From JALHMQ01 sp964616395 (GTDB lineage Bacteria > Pseudomonadota > Gammaproteobacteria > Burkholderiales > Burkholderiaceae_F): a DNA stretch of 51,371 nt. Each line of letters begins with the position of its first letter. Position 1 is the first letter of the stretch. A model generated the notes under the pieces. That model was not told the DNA's origin. It made no database searches and worked only from the letters and a program-made list of their open reading frames with translations. A program made the position numbers and the translations under genes. This document shows, piece by piece, positions 25,514 through 33,363 of the stretch. The stretch spans positions 1 through 51,371 of the forward strand of contig CAZTUT010000003.1 in the NCBI GenBank assembly GCA_964616395.1. Reading direction: 5' to 3'.

Positions 25514-25775
25514 GCCGCGGCTGCTGTTGACGACTGCGCGGGTCAGGCCGGCTGTCAGCCGCTGCCCCGCGCAGCGTTGTTCGTTCGACGAGCTGCGACA
25601 GGTCACCCTGTTGCAGCCGATCGCGCAAGTCGACGCACTGTCACTGCCACACCCGGCCGATGCTGTTCGAGGTGCGCGGGCTCGGGCTGCCGCTGCGCGA
25701 GCGACACCAGCCCGCATCAGGCTGCGACACGCCGAGCGAGCGCACAGGCGCACGCTGCCGGCACGCCGCACCAAC

Positions 25776-27212
25776 TCACAGCCAGTACTGCCAGAGCCGG
25801 GCCGCCTGTTCCTTGATCCGCAGGTGCAGCGGACGGCGCTCCCACTGATCGAGCGTGATCGCATCCGACGCGGCGAGGTCCTTGTCGAACATCGCCTGCA
25901 CCTGTGCGCCGAACTCCGCGCCGAGTACCACGGCATTGAGTTCATGGTTGTGCAGGAAGCTGCGCCAATCGAGGTTGGTCGAGCCGACAGTCGCCCAGAC
26001 GCCATCGATCAACGCCGTCTTCGAGTGAAGGATCACGCCGCGTCGCTCGAAGATCCTGACGCCCGCGCGCAGCAGCTGCGTGTAGTAGCTGCGCCCGGCA
26101 TGGAAGATCAGGGCCGAATCCGTGCGGCTGGGCAGGATCAGCTTCACGTCGACGCCGCGCTGGACCGCGGCCTCGAACGCAGCGAGCAGCTGCGGATCGG
26201 GCGCGAAGTAGGCGTTGGTCAGGTGCACGCTGGTTTCGGCACTGCCGATGGCCGACAGCAAGGTGGCATAGATCAGGCTGAACGGCTCGTCGGGCGAACT
26301 GGCGATGGCGCGCACGACCTGCCGCCCGACGTTCTCAGGCGGCGGGAAGTAGTTCCGGGGCGCCAGCGGTTCCCCCTTCTGGGCGGCCCACGCGGCAAGG
26401 AAGATCTTCTGCAGCTCGGCGACCACGGGCCCCCGCAGCTGCAGATCGGTATCGCGCCAGGCGGGGCCGCTGTCGGGCGCGTTGGTTGGTTTGCCGCGCG
26501 ACCCCTGCCGGAACGAGCCGCCCGAGTAGACACTGCTGATGTTGATTCCGCCCAGGAATGCGATCCGCCCGTCGACGATCAAAAGCTTGCGGTGGTCGCG
26601 CTGGTTCAGCTCCCAGGTCTTGCGTGCCACCAGGGGGTTGATCGGGTTGAACTCCAGCACGCGGATGCCGCTATCGGCCAGACGCTCGAAGAACGCCGCG
26701 GATGTGCCGAGAGTGCCGACGCTGTCGCGGATCAGGTTGACCTGCACGCCCTGCTTCTGCTTGTCGATCAATGCCTGCGCAAAACGCTGGCCGACTTCGT
26801 CGTCGTCCAGGATGTAGGTTTCGAGGTTGATGTGGTCGCGCGCGCTGACAATGGCGGCGTACATTGCCCGGTACGTGGCCGGTCCGTCCTGCAGCAACAC
26901 CACCTCGTTGCCGCTCGTCAACGGACTGCCGACGATGGCCTCCTCGAGTGCGAGATGGCGGTCGAAGATGCTGGTGTCCTGGCGACGGTTACGCAGGCCT
27001 TCGAGAATCGCCTTGCTCTGCGCGGCCGACAGCGGGCCTCGCGCCCCTTCGAGCTGAACCGGCGGACGCTTGTCGCGCGCCAGGTCGGGCACGATGGTCG
27101 GCAGGGAACTGCACGCGGCGAGCCCGATGAGACCCGCCACGCCGCACCCTGCAAGCGCAGCGACCCAGCGCAAGTCACGCTCGCGCAGCACCGAATACGC
27201 GCGTCTGAACAT
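25776..27212 (-). CDS. Phospholipase D-family lipoprotein, cardiolipin synthase-like
   Basis: 478 residues with two HKD motifs: H207-x-K209-x4-D214 (RDHRKLLIVDGRIAFLGGIN) and a second near residue 390 (LHSKTALIDGVWATVGSTN). This is the catalytic pair of cardiolipin synthases and related phospholipase D enzymes. A signal with lipobox LAAC (cysteine about 34) suggests a membrane-anchored lipoprotein facing the periplasm, unlike the polytopic N-terminus of ClsA. The ATG at 27212 is chosen; a GTG at 27248 is also in frame. A second HKD protein of a different subtype lies at 36.8 kb. Confidence 0.9.
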   Translation of the reverse strand: MFRRAYSVLRERDLRWVAALAGCGVAGLIGLAACSSLPTIVPDLARDKRPPVQLEGARGPLSAAQSKAILEGLRNRRQDTSIFDRHLALEEAIVGSPLTSGNEVVLLQDGPATYRAMYAAIVSARDHINLETYILDDDEVGQRFAQALIDKQKQGVQVNLIRDSVGTLGTSAAFFERLADSGIRVLEFNPINPLVARKTWELNQRDHRKLLIVDGRIAFLGGINISSVYSGGSFRQGSRGKPTNAPDSGPAWRDTDLQLRGPVVAELQKIFLAAWAAQKGEPLAPRNYFPPPENVGRQVVRAIASSPDEPFSLIYATLLSAIGSAETSVHLTNAYFAPDPQLLAAFEAAVQRGVDVKLILPSRTDSALIFHAGRSYYTQLLRAGVRIFERRGVILHSKTALIDGVWATVGSTNLDWRSFLHNHELNAVVLGAEFGAQVQAMFDKDLAASDAITLDQWERRPLHLRIKEQAARLWQYWL

Positions 27213-27333
27213 CCCCGCCCGCAGGCTCAGCTCTCGGCGATTGCGCACCCGGACTCGCTGCAGCTCGCACTGGCCGGCCTCGATAAAGAAAAGAAACCGT
27301 GCAGGCGTTCCGACGCAGCCCGGTAACGACTGA

Positions 27334-27492
27334 TCACAAGCGGCCCATCAAGAGCAACACGATGATGATGATCAACACCACGCCCACCACGCCGCTTGGC
27401 GCGTAGCCCCAACTGCGGCTATGCGGCCACGTCGGGATGACGCCGAGCAGGATCAGGATCAGAACGATCAACAGGATTGTGCCCAGGCTCAT
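27334..27492 (-). CDS. DUF3309-family small membrane protein (52 aa)
   Basis: A 52-residue peptide starting MSLGTILLIVLILILLGVIP, then the conserved-looking TWPHSRSWGYAPSG turn and a second hydrophobic segment (VVGVVLIIIIVLLLMGRL). This is the DUF3309 pattern, a stress-associated small membrane protein of unknown function. AAGGAG stands 6 bases before the ATG. The frame stays open upstream to 27621 but without family sequence. Two inverted repeats lie in its leader. Confidence 0.87.
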   Translation of the reverse strand: MSLGTILLIVLILILLGVIPTWPHSRSWGYAPSGVVGVVLIIIIVLLLMGRL

Positions 27493-27974
27493 GACTTCTC
27501 CTTCATGCTGTTTCCCGTGTTCGAACACGGTCCGAAATGCAGTCGGCGTAAACGCCCTCTTCTGCACCTCCAAGAAAAGGGTAGGCCCATGCACAGCAAT
27601 GTTCTGTTCGCTGGCGAACACTGCTGAGGTGTCTGCGCGTCACGCACGTGACCCGCATCAACCGCGAGCGGATCGCTGCCCGGTGCCATCGGATTACCCG
27701 GGCGGATGACCCCCAGGCGGCGGATCGAACTGTTCGGCAACCTACCGTTCGGCAACCCACAGACGGCACTGCAGGATCGGCCTAGATTTCGTTTGTCTGG
27801 TGAGCGTCCGGTGCGCGATTGATCGTCGCTCGCCGGATCTGAATAGGCAGCTCGCCGGACCGATGCGATCGGCAGCGCGTTTGGGCCGGTCGATTGCCCT
27901 CGCCCTCCGGCCGTTCTCCATGGGTTGCCTTGCCGGGCGACCCGAGGAGGAGGCCGAACCAACCAGGAACCTTA
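27493..27974. promoter_or_regulatory. Regulatory intergenic region with clustered palindromes
   Basis: 482 bases between the divergent DUF3309 gene (minus) and the small exported protein gene (plus). It contains CCGTGTTCGAACACGG (27515-27530, perfect 16-base palindrome), TGTTCGC-TG-GCGAACA (27605-27620), TCAC-GCAC-GTGA (27640-27651) and two direct copies of GTTCGGCAACC (27732-27742, 27747-27757). The shared TGTTCG/CGAACA half-site suggests operators for one regulator. No promoter hexamers were convincing. Confidence 0.45.
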
Positions 27975-28184
27975 ATGAACACCCTGCGTGCACTTGCTGC
28001 TGCAACCACCTCACTGGCCTCACTGCTCGCCGCGGACGTCGCCATGGCGCGGAACGGACACATGATGAACTACGACACCTGGGGCCACGGCTGGACTGGC
28101 GGATACGTTGGCATCGGCATGCTGATCCTGCTCGTCGCGGTCGCTGGCCTCATCGCATGGATCGTCAAGTCGCGCACCAAATGA
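27975..28184 (+). CDS. Small exported membrane protein, unknown function (69 aa)
   Basis: 69 residues: a signal-like N-terminus (LAAATTSLASLLAADVAMA), a short segment rich in His/Met/Trp/Gly (NGHMMNYDTWGHGWTGGYVG), one transmembrane helix (IGMLILLVAVAGLIAWIV) and a basic end KSRTK. CAGGAA lies 7 bases before the ATG. The His/Met-rich patch could bind metal, an inference only. I do not recognise a named family with certainty. Confidence 0.7.
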   Translation: MNTLRALAAATTSLASLLAADVAMARNGHMMNYDTWGHGWTGGYVGIGMLILLVAVAGLIAWIVKSRTK

Positions 28185-28238
28185 TCGGATGCCCTGCGCG
28201 AGGCGCATCCTGAAATCGGTATGCGGCCGGTCACCGGC

Positions 28239-29009
28239 CTACGCCGTCTGATCTGCCGTTTCCGCCCGGCTTGCTCTGGCTGACGTTGCAGCGAGTGGCC
28301 TGCTGGGGGTGAGCAGCCGGTCGTACTCGTTCCTGACCACTGCGTAGCACTCGCAACTGCTCCGCTCGAGCCCTGCGCGGTCGAGCACCGTGATGTGCCC
28401 GCGCCTGTAACGGATCAAGCCGGCCCGCTGCAGCTTCAATGCGCCTTCGGTCACGCCTTCGCGGCGCACGCCGAGCATGTTGGCAATCAGTTCCTGCGTC
28501 ATCGCGATTTCGTTGCCCGCGAGGCGATCGAGGCTGAGCAACAGAAAGCGGCACAGTTGCTGGTCGAGCGAGTGATGGCGGTTGCAGACGGCCGTTTGCG
28601 AGATCTGCGTGATCAGCGCCTGGGTGTAACGCAGAAGCACGTCCATCAACGGCCCGGCAAGATCGAATTCGTGCTTCAGAGCGTTCGCAGCCAACCGCAG
28701 GCCCTTGCCTGCGCTGTACGCGACGGCGCGGCTCGGTGTCGAGTCACCCCCCATGAACAGCGCCACGCCGACGACACCCTCGCGCCCGACGAGGGCAATC
28801 TCACCGGGCGCCCCGTCATCCATCTCATACAAGAGCGACACGAGGCCCGCTATCGGAAAGTAGGCATGACTCATCGTCCTACCCGACTCACAGATCACTT
28901 GGCCAAACGGCACGTCAACCGGTTCGAGACAGGGCAGCAGCCGCTGCACTTGCGCCGGCGGCAGCGCCGCCAGCAGGCTATTGCCTTGCACGTACGAAGC
29001 AAGATCCAT
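28239..29009 (-). CDS. Crp/Fnr-type transcriptional regulator (copy 1)
   Basis: 256 residues: an N-terminal cyclic-nucleotide-binding-like beta-roll (HAYFPIAGLVSLLYEM, EIALVGREGVVGVALFMGG) and a C-terminal winged helix (TQELIANMLGVRREGVTEGA as recognition region). Canonical cAMP-contact residues of CRP (FGELAL...RSA) are not present in standard form; the nearest is TPSRAVAYSAG, so the ligand may differ or be absent. Cysteines occur in VCNRHH, QLCR and CECY, shared with copy 2 at 30.4 kb. GAGGTG precedes the ATG. It is transcribed away from the two other copies and toward the small exported protein gene. Confidence 0.88.
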   Translation of the reverse strand: MDLASYVQGNSLLAALPPAQVQRLLPCLEPVDVPFGQVICESGRTMSHAYFPIAGLVSLLYEMDDGAPGEIALVGREGVVGVALFMGGDSTPSRAVAYSAGKGLRLAANALKHEFDLAGPLMDVLLRYTQALITQISQTAVCNRHHSLDQQLCRFLLLSLDRLAGNEIAMTQELIANMLGVRREGVTEGALKLQRAGLIRYRRGHITVLDRAGLERSSCECYAVVRNEYDRLLTPSRPLAATSARASRAETADQTA

Positions 29010-29759
29010 CGCGCACCTCGTCAAACCCGCGTAGCTCCTCGCGGGTGCGTGATCAGCGTAGGGTCCTGGGGCGCCCGGGCCAATGATGAAACTCAGATGA
29101 ACGCGAATTGGTATCCGACGCCTGATTCGGAACCGAGCGTGTTTGCCCTTGTTTGCCTGCCCAGGGCAACGCAAATCGAGGGCGAGATCTGAGGAAAGCT
29201 CGTGCCGGCTGTGCGGTCACGTCAGTCAGGCAGCGCGGGCCGAACCGATGCCATGACAGGTCCGGTGGCGCGCCGATGAGCCCCCGGGGCTGCGCCAAGG
29301 GGCAAATCCGTGAGCACAGCGCAACAGGTAGTCCACGAAGCCGGCCGAACCGCGCCCTGACTCGACCGCGTCGCGACGCATTCCAGGAGGCATCGGCGCA
29401 ATGCGGACGCACGTCTCATCAGTGTGCGGCCGGACTGATGCCGGCGATCAGGACGGTCTCGACAGGATCCGGAGCATCCGCAATGCCAGCCACGATCAGG
29501 GCAAGCGGAACTTGCCGACGCTTGCCCTGACCTCTGCAAGGCAACTGGCCGTTGCGTCACCCGCGATGGCGTCACACGTCCCGGCGACCACCTCGTCGTC
29601 GGAATCTCGCCAGGTTGTTGCGGCGTCTGACCGGGCCTCGCCGATTTCCTTGCCCGTCATGGCGCTCGTCATCGCCGTCGCGCTGACGGCGGTGCGACAA
29701 CAAATCGTGGCAACAGCCGCCCGACGCGAAGTCGGGCAGCGGCTGCCGTAGGGCCTCGG
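29010..29759. other. 750-base region without a recognised gene, with one strong hairpin
   Basis: Open frames exist on both strands (for example 29401-29751 plus) but none has a family-like sequence or ribosome binding site. A small inverted repeat CCCGCG/CGCGGG lies near 29032, just upstream of the regulator start. The notable element is the 12-bp hairpin at 29496-29530, listed separately. This is the longest apparently non-coding stretch in the window. Confidence 0.5.
29496..29530. repeat. Perfect 12-bp inverted repeat, 11-base loop
   Basis: TCAGGGCAAGCG (29496-29507) and CGCTTGCCCTGA (29519-29530) are exact complements. The loop GAACTTGCCGA itself partly repeats the arm sequence (CTTGCC). 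No T-run follows on either strand and it lies far from gene ends, so it does not look like a normal terminator. Confidence 0.65.
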
Positions 29760-30074
29760 CTACTTGATCCGCAGATCGTTCTTGACCGACCTCACGCCAC
29801 CGACCGCGCGGGTCACCTCGACCGACTTGTTGATCTCGGCCTGCGTCTTGACGAAGCCGCTCAGTTGAACCGTACCCTTGAAGGTCTCGACATTGATTTC
29901 CGCGACCTTCAGCGAAGGCTCGTTGAAAATGGCGGCCTTCACCTTGGCGGTGATGACCGAGTCGTCGACGTACTCACCGGTGCCTTCCTGCTGCGACGTC
30001 GACGCGCAGCCCCCCGTCATGACCAGCGCACTGCCAAGGAAGATTGCACAGACGATATTGTTCAGTTGTTTCAT
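29760..30074 (-). CDS. BON-domain lipoprotein (OsmY-like)
   Basis: 104 residues: a lipoprotein signal (MKQLNNIVCAIFLGSALVMT, lipobox TGGC with cysteine at 23) and one BON domain (VDDSVITAKVKAAIFNEPSL, VETFKGTVQLSGFV, ending VGGVRSVKNDLRIK). BON domains associate with membrane phospholipid; OsmY-type proteins respond to osmotic stress in the periplasm. GGAG lies 7 bases before the ATG. It is divergent from Crp/Fnr copy 2 across a 362-base region. Confidence 0.93.
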   Translation of the reverse strand: MKQLNNIVCAIFLGSALVMTGGCASTSQQEGTGEYVDDSVITAKVKAAIFNEPSLKVAEINVETFKGTVQLSGFVKTQAEINKSVEVTRAVGGVRSVKNDLRIK

Positions 30075-30436
30075 GATGACTCCAAGGTGTTGCGGTTAAG
30101 CGGAACTTCCCTGCTCCGGCATCCGCTCGTCCCGCGGTAGCCCTTGATCAGTGCGTCCGCTGGTAGCGGCGCAGCGCCCGTTGGGCTTCACCGGTGGGTC
30201 GAAAGGCAGCCGGTCGGAGGAGCACCGTTGCGTAAATCCCATCAGGCCTACACCCTAGCGAAGCGCTGTGGCCCTGTCGGTGCGCTAGCGCTCATTGATC
30301 CGCGCATCACGCATGTGAGTCAGTGCGCTACCGCACAAACACGGGCTCGCGAGCGCCCTATAGTGAGCGCATCAGTGCGGCGGTCCTGCGGTCATCCGCC
30401 AAGGCGTCTTCGCCCAGTGACATGGGAGTCCGAGCA
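30075..30436. promoter_or_regulatory. Divergent regulatory region between BON lipoprotein and Crp/Fnr copy 2
   Basis: Contains TCAC-GCAT-GTGA (30307-30318), nearly the same as the TCAC-GCAC-GTGA at 27640. A possible -10 TATAGT lies at 30359-30364 for the regulator, whose -35 is not clear. The inverted repeat would be centred roughly 58 bases before the implied transcription start, a spacing at which activators of the CRP family commonly bind. No gene was found in this stretch. Confidence 0.4.
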
Positions 30437-31168
30437 ATGAAGCTTCAACAGCCCAAGCACACCTCTCCAGCGCAGAATCATCTGCTGGCGGCACTGACTG
30501 CGCCTGAGCAGGAACGCCTGTTCCCGCAACTCGAGCTTGTGCCCATGCCGCTGGGCATGGTCGTGCACGAGTCGGGCAGCCGCCTCGGCCATGTGTACTT
30601 CCCCACCACCTGCATCGTTTCGCTGCTGTACGTGATGGAAGACGGCGCCTCGGCCGAGATCGCCGTCGTCGGTAACGAAGGGCTGGTCGGCGTCGCGCTG
30701 TTCATGGGCGGCGAGACGACACCGAGCCGGGCCGTCGTGCAAAGCGCGGGCTACGCCTACCGCCTCGCCGGCGCCCGCCTGAAGGAGGAGTTCGGTCGCA
30801 ACGGCTCGATGCAACACCTGATGTTGCGCTACACGCAAGCGCTGCTGACGCAGATGGCGCAGACCGCAGTCTGCAACCGGCACCACTCGGTCGACCAGCA
30901 ACTGTGCCGCTGGCTGCTGCTCAGTCTCGACCGCCTGCCGTCCAACGAACTGACGATGACCCAGGAGTTGATCGCCAACATGCTCGGTGTACGCCGCGAG
31001 GGCGTGACCCAGGCGGCCGGCCATCTGCAGGCCGCGGGACTCATCAAGTACAGCCGCGGGCGCATCACCGTGATCGACCGGCCCGGCCTCGAGCAGCGCG
31101 TTTGCGAATGCTATGCGGTCGTCAAGAAGGAGTTCGATCGACTGTTGCCCTACCTGCCGGTCCGCTGA
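30437..31168 (+). CDS. Crp/Fnr-type transcriptional regulator (copy 2)
   Basis: 243 residues with the same layout as copy 1 and visibly the closest relative: a beta-roll (HVYFPTTCIVSLLYVMEDGA, VGNEGLVGVALFMGGETT) and winged helix (TMTQELIANMLGVRREGVTQ). VCNRHHS, QQLCRWLLL and CECYAVVKKEFDRLL match copy 1 almost residue for residue. The ATG at 30437 gives the family start; the open frame extends upstream without resemblance. It is followed 57 bases later by copy 3 in the same direction, so the two may be co-transcribed. Confidence 0.9.
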   Translation: MKLQQPKHTSPAQNHLLAALTAPEQERLFPQLELVPMPLGMVVHESGSRLGHVYFPTTCIVSLLYVMEDGASAEIAVVGNEGLVGVALFMGGETTPSRAVVQSAGYAYRLAGARLKEEFGRNGSMQHLMLRYTQALLTQMAQTAVCNRHHSVDQQLCRWLLLSLDRLPSNELTMTQELIANMLGVRREGVTQAAGHLQAAGLIKYSRGRITVIDRPGLEQRVCECYAVVKKEFDRLLPYLPVR

Positions 31169-31225
31169 TCGCGTCTTTGCCACGACTGCGCCTCCCCGGC
31201 TCACCTGTTGCTCGAGGAGAGCCCG

Positions 31226-31948
31226 ATGTCTGCCACCCGGCGCCTGGCGCCACTGAAACCACTGAACCGACTGCTCGCCGCGTTGCCTCGCACCGAAGCG
31301 CGCCGCCTGCTGGCGGGCTGCGACGAAGCCGAGCTGGCGTTCGGCGAGGTGTTGTACGAACCCGGCGCTCGCATCCGGCATGTCTATTTCCCGACCGGCG
31401 GCTTCGTCTCGCTGATGATTCCGGTTGACGGCACGACCAGCCTCGAGGTTGGACTGGTCGGCGATGAAGGGATGCTCGGCGTGCCCCTGATACTCGGCGT
31501 CGATGTATCGCCGCTGCGGGCTCTGGTGCAGGGCGCAGGACCAGCCTGGCGCATGCGCACGGAGGCGTTCACCACCGCTCTCGATCGCAGCCCGGCGCTG
31601 CGCCGCTTGCTGCTGCGCTACCTGCAGGTACGGATGACCCAGCTATCGCAGACAGCCGCGTGCACCCGCTTTCACGTAGTCGAGGAGCGGCTGGCGCGCT
31701 GGCTGCTGATGACGCAGGATCGCGCGCACTCCGATGCGTTCCGCGTGACGCACGCCTTCCTCGCCTACATGCTGGGGGTGCGGCGCGTGGGCGTGACCAA
31801 GGCGGCCAATGCACTGCAGACGCGCAAGCTGATCAGCTATCACCGCGGTGCCATCGTGATCCTCGATCGCGCCGGCATGGAAACCGCGGCCTGCGGCTGC
31901 TACCGGGCCGATCGGAGCGCCTATGAAAGCCTGTTAGCTGCCGCCTGA
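31226..31948 (+). CDS. Crp/Fnr-type transcriptional regulator (copy 3, divergent)
   Basis: 240 residues, same architecture but more diverged: HVYFPTGGFVSLMIPVDGT, VGDEGMLGVPLILGVD, LRYLQVRMTQLSQTAACTRF and the winged helix VTHAFLAYMLGVRRVGVTKA. The QLCR cysteine is replaced by RLAR, but the CxCY near the C-terminus is kept as CGCY. GAGGAG precedes the ATG by 6 bases. It probably arose by tandem duplication followed by divergence, and may heterodimerise or respond to a different signal (inference). Confidence 0.88.
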   Translation: MSATRRLAPLKPLNRLLAALPRTEARRLLAGCDEAELAFGEVLYEPGARIRHVYFPTGGFVSLMIPVDGTTSLEVGLVGDEGMLGVPLILGVDVSPLRALVQGAGPAWRMRTEAFTTALDRSPALRRLLLRYLQVRMTQLSQTAACTRFHVVEERLARWLLMTQDRAHSDAFRVTHAFLAYMLGVRRVGVTKAANALQTRKLISYHRGAIVILDRAGMETAACGCYRADRSAYESLLAAA

Positions 31949-32392
31949 GCGCTCGTCTAGGCCAACGATGTGACCCAATCCCAGGATGCCGGATCGTCAG
32001 GGTGACCGAGTCGCTGTGACGGGTGACGCCCACCGCGATGCTGTTGTCAGCTGGGAAGAAGGCAGCCACCGCTGGCGTGGATCAGGCCTGGAAGGCTCGC
32101 ACAACGTTGAGGCGACGGCGGACTCAGTCCCAGGTTCGTCAGAAGCCAGTCGACCACTGGCCGCGCCAGGATGGCACGATGCTCTTGAGCACCCCCGGCG
32201 ACGAGCGGTGCAACGTTTCGACGGGCACTGGCAGGGCTCGACGCCCCAGGTGGCTGGCTTGCGCCGCCAAGGTCAGGACATTGCCGCCGACCGGGCGGCA
32301 GCCAGGGGCTCGCCGCCCGGCGGTGTGCCGTAAAGCGCTTATTCCCGGGGCGCGCGAACACCTTTCGGAGGAGCGACAGACGCCCCGAGCGA
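31949..32392. other. 444-base region without a recognised gene
   Basis: Frames are open on both strands but show neither ribosome binding sites nor sequence I can assign. A decayed gene is possible. It marks the right end of the stress-type cluster and borders the methyltransferase gene of unusual composition. Confidence 0.4.
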
Positions 32393-33190
32393 TCAGCGCG
32401 ACCTGCTGCCTGCGCAAGCCGCGCGCCTGACAACGATCATGCTGTTGTCGCCGAGCAGCGTGTCCGGCCGATGCAGCACCACATACTCGACGACGTAATC
32501 CCGACCCTGGAAGAACGACTTGAACTTGAGAAGATCCGCCAAGGTGACATCTTCGATCACATAGATGCCGGACGCGGAGAGTCGATCGATCGAGTGCAGA
32601 AAGAGCGTCGAGCCTGCCTCAAAGGTGTGAAGTCCGTCATCGATCATCAGATCGAAATCGGCTTCGCCGACCTCGCTCCAGAACGCCGTGATCGCTCGCG
32701 GGTCCAGCTGATCGACGTAGAACGTCTTGATCCTCTCCTCGCTGAAGAGGATGTCTCTGTCGATATCCGCCCCGTAAACCATCGCGTTCGGGAAGTAGTC
32801 TCTCCAGACCCGAAGCGAAGCGCCGGGCTTGCCCCGGGCGCCCATCGACGAAGGCAGATCCGGATTGTTCGTCCCCAGTCCGCACTCGAACACCTTTCGC
32901 ACGTCCTGCCTGCAGTGCCGAAACAGGCGACTGTAGAGATCAGCGAAGGTGTGCGGATGCCAGTCGTACGCATGGCTGCCCGCGGATACCGATCCCTTGT
33001 CGGATCCGTGCAAGTCGCAGAGGACTGCGATCTCATCGTCGACATTCTTCGCGTAGAACGTCGTCATGCTGTAGCCGAGGCCATCGGCCAGCTTGTCCGC
33101 CCGCCGGGAAAGGCGCCGCCGGTCGGAATAGCGACGGATCGCCCCGCCGAAAATCAAGCTGTCGATCCTGTGGATCGGCTTTTCAAACAT
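32393..33190 (-). CDS. SAM-dependent methyltransferase-like protein
   Basis: 265 residues resembling class I methyltransferases of the macrocin O-methyltransferase/cephalosporin hydroxylase-like group: VFECGLGTNN as glycine motif I, VYGADIDRDILFSEER as the acidic motif, DLMIDDGLHTFEAG, then IYVIEDVT. Such proteins methylate sugars or natural products. No biosynthetic neighbour is present, so the substrate is unknown. The gene's base composition is visibly lower in GC than its surroundings, with more ATC/GAT/AAG-type codons, hinting at recent acquisition. The C-terminus (RRAACAGSRSR) may be non-native. Confidence 0.72.
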   Translation of the reverse strand: MFEKPIHRIDSLIFGGAIRRYSDRRRLSRRADKLADGLGYSMTTFYAKNVDDEIAVLCDLHGSDKGSVSAGSHAYDWHPHTFADLYSRLFRHCRQDVRKVFECGLGTNNPDLPSSMGARGKPGASLRVWRDYFPNAMVYGADIDRDILFSEERIKTFYVDQLDPRAITAFWSEVGEADFDLMIDDGLHTFEAGSTLFLHSIDRLSASGIYVIEDVTLADLLKFKSFFQGRDYVVEYVVLHRPDTLLGDNSMIVVRRAACAGSRSR

Positions 33191-33363
33191 TACGACATGC
33201 CTCCAATCGCGAAAGCAGGGATCCTACCTGCACAGCGGTCAACCGGACCACGCCGACAGCGCCAATCGACCGTGCGGGCAGGCGGCGCAGGGCGCCTGCC
33301 GTATTTCGCGCTCCCATTCGTAGCGCGAGCACGACAACAAAGCAAATCTTCGCAAGACGGACC

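Noticed and set aside
25362..27326. A 654-codon plus-strand frame
   Set aside because: It overlaps CsbD in another frame and runs antisense to the HKD lipoprotein, with no recognisable domain.
27732..27757. Two copies of GTTCGGCAACC as a CRISPR-like unit
   Set aside because: Only two 11-base copies with a 4-base gap, and no cas genes.
29401..29751. A 116-codon plus-strand frame in the gene-free region, with a hydrophobic stretch near its end
   Set aside because: No ribosome binding site, no resemblance to a known family, and it contains the 12-bp hairpin.
31986..32333. Plus-strand frame between copy 3 of the regulator and the methyltransferase, considered as a transposase remnant
   Set aside because: No catalytic motif or terminal inverted repeats could be seen.
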